NCBI GenBank assembly: GCA_029255685.2
Contig: CM055312.2
Location: 26,010,203-26,074,202, forward strand
Direction: 5' to 3'
Source of the DNA: Silene conica
Taxonomy: Eukaryota; Streptophyta; Magnoliopsida; Caryophyllales; Caryophyllaceae
DNA length: 64,000 nt
Shown here piece by piece: positions 56,934 through 64,000 of the stretch (position 1 is the stretch's first letter; the number at the start of each line of letters is the position of its first letter). The position numbers were made by a program, and so were the translations under genes. The notes beneath the pieces were generated by a model. The model saw only the letters and a list, made by a program, of their open reading frames with translations, had not been told where the DNA came from and made no database searches.

Positions 56934-58236
56934 TGATGCGTGTCGTTCATGCACCAAAGATAAAAGCCTGGGTCTACTAACTGGAAGCTAGTGGAAGTAG
57001 GGTCGATTCCTCAGGGAGACAAGGTCTTAAGCAAAGGTCAGTTTATAGGTCAAAACATGGGGGGTTTTGTTTTTGATTATGACTAAGATGAAAACAAAAG
57101 GAAATCAAAACAAGGATGATAAAACGAATTTCAAGCAGTACAAGGAAGAATATGTCGGGATTCAGGTTGTCGCGGAAATGAATGTCACATAAATATTAGG
57201 TAAGTCGAACAATAACAAAGTGGGAACGATTAATATCCTTTCGGTCTGAAATCACCCCTGAACTCCCCTATCAATCTTTCGATCTCTAAATATGTAACAT
57301 CCCGTATTTTTATAAAATATATTTTAAAGGTTTCAATTATTTTAAAGTAATAAAATAATATTTTAATAATTTATCGGAACGTATTTTATAAATAGTAAGA
57401 TCCGTCTTAAGAACCTTAAGTCCTTAAGACGAATACAAACTTGACAACTTGAATTCTCAACTTAAAACCCATTCATTCCGACCCGTTTTCATTTAATCGG
57501 AAAGGACAATTATAAACCTTTAAACCCCAAGTATGTCGACATCTCTTCAACCTCAAAAACAATAATACAGTAAACTTCATTTCTCAAAACCTCCATAAAT
57601 ATTCATCTTCTTTTCCATTTTTCTCCATCATCCGTTCACCGAATCAAGGTAATAAATACATTTTCGGAATCCTCATCGAATTTGCAAGCCATCTATCACT
57701 TCCGTTTTTCAGTTCCTTCATCTCGAAAATTGGGCTGTTTTGGAGAAATCCGTCTTTTGATCCCTAAAACTCGTTTTTCGTGATGTAGGTGAGGGCTTAG
57801 AAGACCCGGACGTGGATAACTTCATTGTAGAGGAGGAGCTTTGAGCGGGATTGCATTTAAGGTGACGATAATGAGAAACACGGCCTTATTGTGAATATTA
57901 GCAATTTACATGTTTAAGATGTTTAAGTTTCTGATTTTTCGTATGGTTATTGTTCATTGAGTTAGAAATCATGCTAGGAATACATGTGTATGTTGTTTAT
58001 GTGCTTAGATGATGTTTCACATGCCTAGTATTTCATTTTCAGAAATTCATGTTTTGCGACGGATACAAGTGATTATCTTATTGAGGCTGGTTTGTGGAAT
58101 TAGATGATTGTAATTAGTTTATTCGATGTATATATATGTTGGGGTTTGTATGCTGTTAGTGATTATCGAGGTTTAGAATCGTTTTGGTCGAAATTTGTTG
58201 TTGCTGGAAAACGCGAATTTGTGCTCAGGCTCTCTG

Positions 58237-58621
58237 AGCCGGTCAACCGCCGGCCGCCGGTCGACCGGCTGGGAGTGTCTCTTGTGGTTTTTGCGAGTTT
58301 GGAAAAAATAGGTTTTGGGTTGCCAGCCGGTAGGCCGCCTGCCTGCCAACCGGCCGGTAGCCTCTTTTGAGATTTTGCGTAGAGTTGAATGTAGGAGTAG
58401 GTTCCCCAGCCGGTAGACCTGCCGCCTGCCAACCGGCTGGGAGCCTCTTTGGCAAAATTTGCGTATTTCGTAATTAGAGGAGACTTGGTTCCCCAGCCGG
58501 TGGACCGGCCGCCTGCCGACCGGCTGGGAACCCTTTGACCTTTGGTTCGTTTGTTTTGGAAAGAAATAGGGGAGGAGGGTCCAGCCGGTAGGCCGGCTGC
58601 CTGCCGACCGGCTGGGGACCC
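58237..58621 (+). repeat. Five CCGGT/ACCGG hairpins in the solo LTR
   Basis: Units at 58237-58270, 58318-58362, 58400-58445, 58487-58532 and 58577-58621. Each has AGCCGGT, about 19 bases, ACCGGCT (or close). Outer arms differ between units but pair within each: GGTTGCC/GGTAGCC, GGTTCCC/GGGAGCC, GGTTCCC/GGGAACC, GGGTCC/GGACCC. Box-spacer-box lengths again fit 12, 9, 12. Confidence 0.85.
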
Positions 58622-58756
58622 CTGCTGATTGTTTTTATTTTGAATTCGTAATTAGTCCGTAACTTTTAAACGGTTTATCGGTTTTGATTGAAACTCGTTC
58701 TTCGTACCTTTGATATGTGTTTGAGGTCCCCGGAGGATGGGCGACACTATATTGGG

Positions 58757-59690
58757 TTCGGGAATGGAGTGAGGATAGAGACCCCCCGGTCGGGTAACCG
58801 AAAGGGAAACCGGCTCTCCCTCATCTTAGTTCCCGGGATCAATTAAGTGTTGTTTAGTGGTTTAAGAAGTTAGAACTATAGGTTAGTTTCTATCTTTGGA
58901 TGTTATTGGTTGATGCATGTTAAGGTATGCCTTAAGCTGGCCTCTGAGCTTAACACGTGAGTTGTATGTCGCGTGATGGGATATGTGTTAAGTTCACCTC
59001 TGGACCCATTACGTGTTTTGCTTGTGGCGTGTCAGGATATGTGTTGAGTTCACCTCTGGACCTGACACGTGATCGGTTGTCGTACACGGGATATGTGTTA
59101 AGTTCCCCTCTGGACCCGGTGTGCGATAGCTGTGTATTGGGATATGTGTTAAGTTCACCTCTGGACCCAATACTTGTTTGTAGCATTGGGATATGTGTTA
59201 AGTTCACCTCTGGACCCTTTGCTTGTGGATGTTTAGGGATATGTGTTAAGTTCACCTCTGGACCCTTTACTTGAATTATATGTTGGGATATGTGTTAAGT
59301 TCACCTTTGGACCCGACATTGTTTGGTAGTGGGATATGTGTTAAGTTCACCTCTGGACCCATTGCTAGTGTTTATTGTTATTTTGGTCTATGCCTTAAGT
59401 TGGCCTCTTAGTCCTTGATAGTGAAAGTGTGTTAGTATATAGGTTATGTCTTAAGTTGACCGCTAAACCTTATACTTGTTAAATTGAACTGCTTGCCTTG
59501 TGATGGTACAGTGTCAGATATACATGATGATATTGATAGTTATAATACTTGATTTATAGTTTTGTTCATCCAAGGCATTGGATGACTCTTTAGTCAGTTT
59601 CGTAAATGGTTTGGATTAAAAGACCCCCCGACCGGGTAACCGGTAGGGAAACCGGCTCTCCTTCCAAATAGTTTCTGAAGTTGGTTGAGA
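58757..59690 (+). repeat. CCGGTCGGGTAACCG motif pair bracketing the stem-loop array
   Basis: GACCCCCCGGTCGGGTAACC at about 58778 and GACCCCCCGACCGGGTAACC at about 59621, each followed by (A)GGGAAACCGGCTCTCC. Outer sequences pair locally in the second copy (ATTTGGA-type left, TCCAAAT right), again with a constant core and variable arms. Confidence 0.65.
58918..59475 (+). repeat. Array of about eleven stem-loops with co-varying arms
   Basis: Units recur every 42-57 bases with a constant loop of 24 bases (ATATGTGTTAAGTTCACC then TCTGGA) and variable arms. Arms include CGTGATGGG/CCCATTACG, CGTGTCAGG/CCTGACACG, GTATTGGG/CCCAATAC, ATGTTGGG/CCCGACAT and GTATATAGGTT/AACCTTATAC. Spacers between units are unrelated. 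Outer units (58918, 59388, 59435) have a diverged loop but keep pairing or partial pairing. Confidence 0.88.
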
Positions 59691-60802
59691 GCCGTGCATT
59701 AGTGATTGCATGATAGTATGAGATCAATTATTGAGATATTGATATGCTTCACATGTCTATATATGTTGGAGTGTTCTGTTTGCTTTGCTTGTTACGTGTC
59801 GTTACAAAAGGTGGCTAGGAGAACTCTAGTCACTCCCCACTGATTGTGGCGTACATGCTTTCATGTATGTAGGTACATGCAGGTTGGACGGGGTTCACTT
59901 GAGAGCTAGCGAGTGATGATCCTTTCATCATAAGACTTACACTTCACCGATTAGCTAGACTCTTAGTTTTTTATACAGTTCATGTTTTGGTGCATGTAAG
60001 GATGTTCCATCCCAGGCTTTGTATATATTTGGTTTTCCGTACTTAGAACTGTTATACTTATCTATTTTGTTTATATCAGTTCCAGTTTCAGTTTTAATTC
60101 ACCTCGCATGATGTTATGTTTAAAAAGTTTAAATTCCGCTGCATTTTTAGTACTTTGTGTGTTTTATATTTCGGCTCTCGCGAGGGGTTTTACAAGATAG
60201 GTTTTGTATATCACCCAAAACAAGCCTACCTACCAATCTTTCGATCCAGGTAGGTTTTACTAGGTAAACTAGGTCTCCTGCGTGCACTCGATTGACGAGT
60301 TTCACAATTATATTGTTTATGGGTAAACTTCGTCATAAGGACGACTAACATGCAAATCTTACGACATAACTACCGCGAGTTCCTTCATCCTAACATATTA
60401 AGGGGATTAGCTACGCATATTTGGGGAAACTAAACTAATAACGATGATAATACTAATAACATACAACATGGTAATTAAAGAGAAATAAAGACAAATCATA
60501 AAACAATGAAATTACAAATAATAATAGAAGGAGTAGAAGTGAATTACAGTAAATGGCAAGGAATGAAGAACGAGATCCGAATGCTTCCAAGATGAAAAAA
60601 ACTAAAGAAACTTAAGAGCGAAACTACTGACTGTTTGAAAGTGAAAAGTAAAAAATGTCAAAAACTGAATTGTAAAAGTGTAAAAATGTAAAAGTGTTTT
60701 TCAAAGGCTGCTAACCTAATCCTTAAATAATGATTAGGTTAACCTTAAGGAAAACAAAAACCTAAAACGTAAACTGCAAATCCGGGACCCTTAAGTGAGT
60801 TG

Positions 60803-61020
60803 CTCGATCGAGTGACTGAACCACTCGATCGAGTAACCGTTCTTCAGAAAGGGGTCGATCGAGTAACTTCGAGCTGGCACTTACTCGATCGAGTAACCCT
60901 CGAATCCTCGAAGGTTGGTCTTTCCTGCAGACTCCTCGATCGAGTGTAAAACTACTCGATCGAGTCTGTCTCCTCCTTTATTTACTCGATCGAGCACTGG
61001 TGCTTACTCGATCGAGTAAC
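60803..61020. repeat. CTCGATCGAG boxes in the Ath-4 LTR
   Basis: About nine boxes. Pairs have spacers TGACTGAACCA (step 21), TGTAAAACTA (step 20) and CACTGGTGCTTA (step 22). The flanking base after a box is often T and before it A, giving ACTCGATCGAGT. Confidence 0.85.
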
Positions 61021-61329
61021 TGGCAGATGCAGTCTTTCTTTTCCGCTTCTTTCTTGCTTTTGTCCCTCGTTCTTGCCTCGGTTACCGTTCCTTTAGGCCT
61101 TGCACTGCAAAATTGAGGTTATGGTACTTCATGACTTGCTTCATCCTCTAAAAAGGCTCAAAATGGACATAAAACGCATGGTTTCTTCATCTTTTGCATA
61201 ATTCTCGCAAAATAACAGAAAATACACCAAAGGAAGCAAAAGGGGGCAAAATGGCACGTAAAGTGCATGAAAATGCATAGTAATACGTGCTAAAAGGACC
61301 TAAAAAGTCTATATAAATGGCACGTATCA

Positions 61330-63149
61330 AATATCCCCAAACCAAACCTTTGCTTGTCCTCAAGCAAACTAATGCAACTACAAGAACAAAAACCAACTAA
61401 CTACTACCTAATGGAATGGAATCGCCTCAGAACCAACTATGGAGCATGTTGTTGACTATGCAAATGCGGAAATCAACCATCATAGAGTTCAAAACCAAAA
61501 GCAACGAATTCATACATGCAATGAAAACAACTTAGACGACTGACTTGAATGACTCGTGTATCTTGGACTCTCCCGGATCGCTCTTCTCTCATCAATGGGT
61601 AAACATATATGTATAAGAGAGAAGGATAAGAAAATGTAGACACTCTCCTAACTGCGACCAACATATCATGCAATGCAACTAGTATGACAATTGATTCTAG
61701 CTACCGTAGACACGCACAACAATCCTGTCAAAGTCTATCACATGCTGAATACTTGCATAAATATAGTTTAGTGAGGTAAAATGGGTAAAAGGAGGCAAAA
61801 AAATTGTATGGATAAGAGAGGGTAACGCTCGAGCTAGCTACCAAGACTCAACCAAAAGTAAACCTTCCAAAATACTCAAAAACAATGCCATGTTCGGCAT
61901 ATCACACAACTAACCCCGAAACTTGAATCGGTCACACAATCATGCTTAGCAAACACTTTCCTTTTTCTTTCTTTTTTTTTCTATTCCCCAAAAGACGTAA
62001 TTAAGCGCGGGAATCATTTTTCTTTTTCTTTTATTTTTCTTTCTTTTTTTCTCTTTTTTCTTTTCTTTTTTTTCTTTCTTTTTTTCTTTTGCTAAGTTCA
62101 TGACAAAAAATCAGAATTCAAGTTCCCAAATTCTCAAATACCAACTCCGAAGAGTAAAGATCAAACCAAAACTGATACAATGAAAATATATACCACAAAA
62201 CAACACTAAATCTAGCTCGACACAAGGTAGGCTAAATCTGGGTGTAGTTTATAGGTCAACTGGCAGTTTTTGGCTAAATGTGGAGCTATATGGGTATGAT
62301 GAGAAAAAGGGGAAATGCAAGTACTCTCCTAACATGTGATACCAACCACAAACCATACGTGCAGGCAAAAAGCAATCAAAAGTCATACATGTGAATGCAA
62401 TGATAAGAAGGGAGTACTACTCTCAATCCTAGATAAACTGGTCATGGATGTCACCAGTTATGGCTCTAAAAACTCAGAAAGTATGTGTAGTTTGCCAAAA
62501 CAAGTCAAGTCAAGTTCAGAAGTCTAAGTGAAATTTCCAAAACGGAATCGAGATATGCTATATGGTTTTTACAATATGATGATGAAAAACTACTAAAGAC
62601 AATCAACTCGAAGATCCTAGAAGGCAATATCATCACAGAAAACTCCATTCCGACTCGACTACATGCAAAAGTAAACGTGCATTTTTTTGAATTTTTGGAT
62701 TTTCTGTGAGAAAGAGAAAATAAAAGAAAAACGAAAAATGAAAAATGAAAAAATGCAAAAATTTAAACGTGAATGCATGCAAAAATGAAAAATGCAGACG
62801 CAAAAGGATGCATTACACCTCCCCAACCAAAGTGGACAATGTCCTCGTTGGCTACAAAACAAGGAAAGGGGTGTGCAACCTAATAGATGTTCCTACGGGG
62901 TGAAATATATACAAAACTAAAAAGCATAAAAGAAAAAACTAAGATGAAGCAAGGCAAGAAATACATAACCTCCCCAAACCAGCTGCAGCTATCACTCCGC
63001 AGCCTCCTCCGAGCTCTCCTTGTCCCCACTACCACTCTCCTCACTCCCACTGCCGCTCTCATCCTCCTCCTCGCTGGAGCTCTCATGCGCCTCTCTTCCT
63101 CCACTGGCACTGGCATGCTGAGCGGCCTCCTCCGCACGTCGCTGTACCT
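61330..63149 (-). other. 3' noncoding region of Ath-4
   Basis: No credible gene. PPT-like sites at about 61334 (LTR side), 62820 and 62971; a pyrimidine tract at 61965-62095. The block CCGACTCGACTACATGC with AACGTGCATTTTTT (about 62651-62688) and the CTCTCCCGGATCGCTC block near 61570 correspond to Ath-1 and Ath-3. From about 62995 the plus strand is CT-rich; this is the end of the 3' ORF or its degenerate tail (Glu/Ser-rich on the minus strand). Confidence 0.65.
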
Positions 63150-64000
63150 CTATCTGTATCGCTGTCTCTCCAGGTGCCTCAGAAGAGGTCTGGGGTACCC
63201 TCCATCTGGGTATCGGTAAAAGGAGGGGTGAGGACCACTGGGAGGTCGGAAGGTGCCAGTGCGCATCCTCGCGTCGTAATTCGGAAAGCTGACCAAGGCA
63301 AGGTCCCTCTGAAGAATGGACTGGGCCCTGAGAAGCTCAAAATGCAAAGGATCACGGTACCCCCGGTCTGCGGCCGGTGGTACCTCATAAATAGGAGGTA
63401 AAATAAAATGCGTAGGGCAACCTGGGGTGAAAGATGATGATGAGGAAGATGCAGTGAAAGGTGAAGGTGTGGGAATGGTGGGTGTAGGTGTAGGAATGGT
63501 GGGTGTAGGTGTAGGAATGGTCGGGTAAGAGGATGATGATGGTCGCGATGATGGTGAAGGTCGAGAGCCTGGAATGGCTCCGACCTCTCTCTCAGGTGAA
63601 GTACGCTTCCTCTTTGAAGAGGAAGGAGTGAAGGAGATGCGATATGAGGGTAGGTCTGGTCTAGGCCCCTCAACAGTGGTGAGAGGGGCGAGTGCAGGTA
63701 AAGAGTCAGAAGGGAGGACTACTGCAGGTGATCCAGCAATCCTCCAAGTCTGGCGGTCAGCGTGACCAAACCAGGTCAACTGGACCATGGCGCCTATAGA
63801 GATGTATCTATCACCAACGACAGGCTCACCATCAGGCAAAGTGTCAAAGATGTATCTTTAAATCCTGGTGACAAGCCCGCCGCCTACGATAGCGCCAGTG
63901 ACTCTACGACCTATGTCGCCTAGATGGGTAGCCACGAGGTAGGCTATCTATGTTAAGGACAAAAGGGGTACCGCTATCAATGTTCAGGTACCCCGCGACA
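63150..64000 (-). pseudogene. Ath-4 ATHILA-type 3' ORF, C-terminal part
   Basis: The minus-strand frame 63839-63150 reads YISIGAMVQLTWFGHADRQT, VEGPRPDLPSYRISFTPSSS, a repeated TIPTPTP stretch, and HFELLRAQSILQRDLALVSF. It aligns with the Ath-3 ORF C-terminal half (VDRQNFWKV; VEGRPRPLLPSYRL). From 63840 to the window end the same protein continues in other frames with stops (YLVATHLGDIGRRVTGAIVG with GGLVTRI, compared with VACHFVTVEEGTSLTTIVCG with GLVTHL in Ath-3), so it is damaged. The N-terminus lies outside the window. Confidence 0.78.

Larger units (their letters stand above)
57293..60194 (+). repeat. Solo LTR of chromovirus type inside the Ath-4 LTR
   Basis: TGTAACATCCCGTATTTTTA to CTCGCGAGGGGTTTTACA, flanked by AAATA (57288-57292) and AGATA (60195-60199), four of five bases alike. 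Its start resembles that of the long Chim-1 LTR. There is no internal region, so it likely arose by LTR-LTR recombination. It carries two hairpin arrays and no credible gene. Confidence 0.78.
56934..61329 (-). repeat. 3' LTR of Ath-4, interrupted by a solo LTR
   Basis: TGATGCGTGTCGTTCATGC to AATGGCACGTATCA, with a PPT-like TATCCCCAAACC outside the right edge. Without the 57293-60194 insertion it is about 1.5 kb, in line with the other Ath LTRs. The right part carries CTCGATCGAG boxes at 60803-61020. Confidence 0.82.

Noticed and set aside
58918..59475. CRISPR-like array of repeats and unique spacers
   Set aside because: Plant nuclear context, repeat inside an LTR, spacers of uneven length, repeats with changing ends and no cas genes. 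The stem-loop reading fits better.
62887..63219. Plus-strand frame rich in Leu, Arg and Tyr near the right end
   Set aside because: Antisense to the C-terminal part and tail of the Ath-4 ORF; no independent support.

Overview
The window is plant nuclear DNA, almost certainly from a eudicot, made of nested transposable elements. It holds Ty1/copia and Athila-, Ogre/Tat- and chromovirus-like Ty3/gypsy elements, two CACTA transposons and a Tourist-like MITE. Captured fragments have plant-type GT-AG introns, and primer sites match initiator tRNA-Met and tRNA-Asp. I found no complete host gene, rRNA, tRNA gene or CRISPR array. The species cannot be fixed from the sequence. Element names below are working names.

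Layout. 1-2927: leader and LTR of Copia-D (minus), inserted in Copia-C. 2928-5609: Copia-C pol remnant and LTR (plus). 5610-6839: Ogre/Tat-type reverse transcriptase relic (plus). 6840-11281: LTR and decayed pol of Copia-A (minus); its integrase resumes for 39 bases at 38558. 11282-38557: Copia-B (minus, duplication ATAAC). Copia-B is itself split by Ath-1 (16908-29507, duplication ATAGG, a gag-protease Athila-like element carrying CACTA-1 at 20980-25442) and by Chim-1 (31087-36998, duplication CTAAG). 38597-45085: Ath-2 (plus). 45086-56933: Ath-3 (minus), carrying CACTA-2 at 47390-51781 and a MITE at 55410-56587. 56934-64000: Ath-4 (minus), whose LTR holds a chromovirus-type solo LTR at 57293-60194. 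Reading rightwards, Ogre, Copia-A, Ath-2, Ath-3 and Ath-4 are each interrupted by the next and none closes before the window ends.

Main unexplained signal. Several unrelated families carry CpG-rich palindromic boxes in otherwise AT-rich DNA. The boxes are paired at a start-to-start distance of 20-22 bases, exactly 21 in nearly all cases of one type. Three flavours occur: GGTCGGTCGACC (Ath-1, Ath-3), CTCGATCGAG (Copia-B leader, Ath-2, Ath-4 LTR) and CCGGT/ACCGG hairpins (solo LTR). They lie in LTRs, leaders, 3' noncoding regions and inside gag coding sequence. The solo LTR also holds an array of about eleven stem-loops with a constant loop and arms that change together. Four copia LTRs share a nested double stem whose arms also co-vary.

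The two CACTA elements have no visible transposase and carry host gene pieces: PP2C, a coiled-coil exon and two ClpX exons in CACTA-1; a pseudouridine-synthase-like exon and other exon-like segments in CACTA-2.
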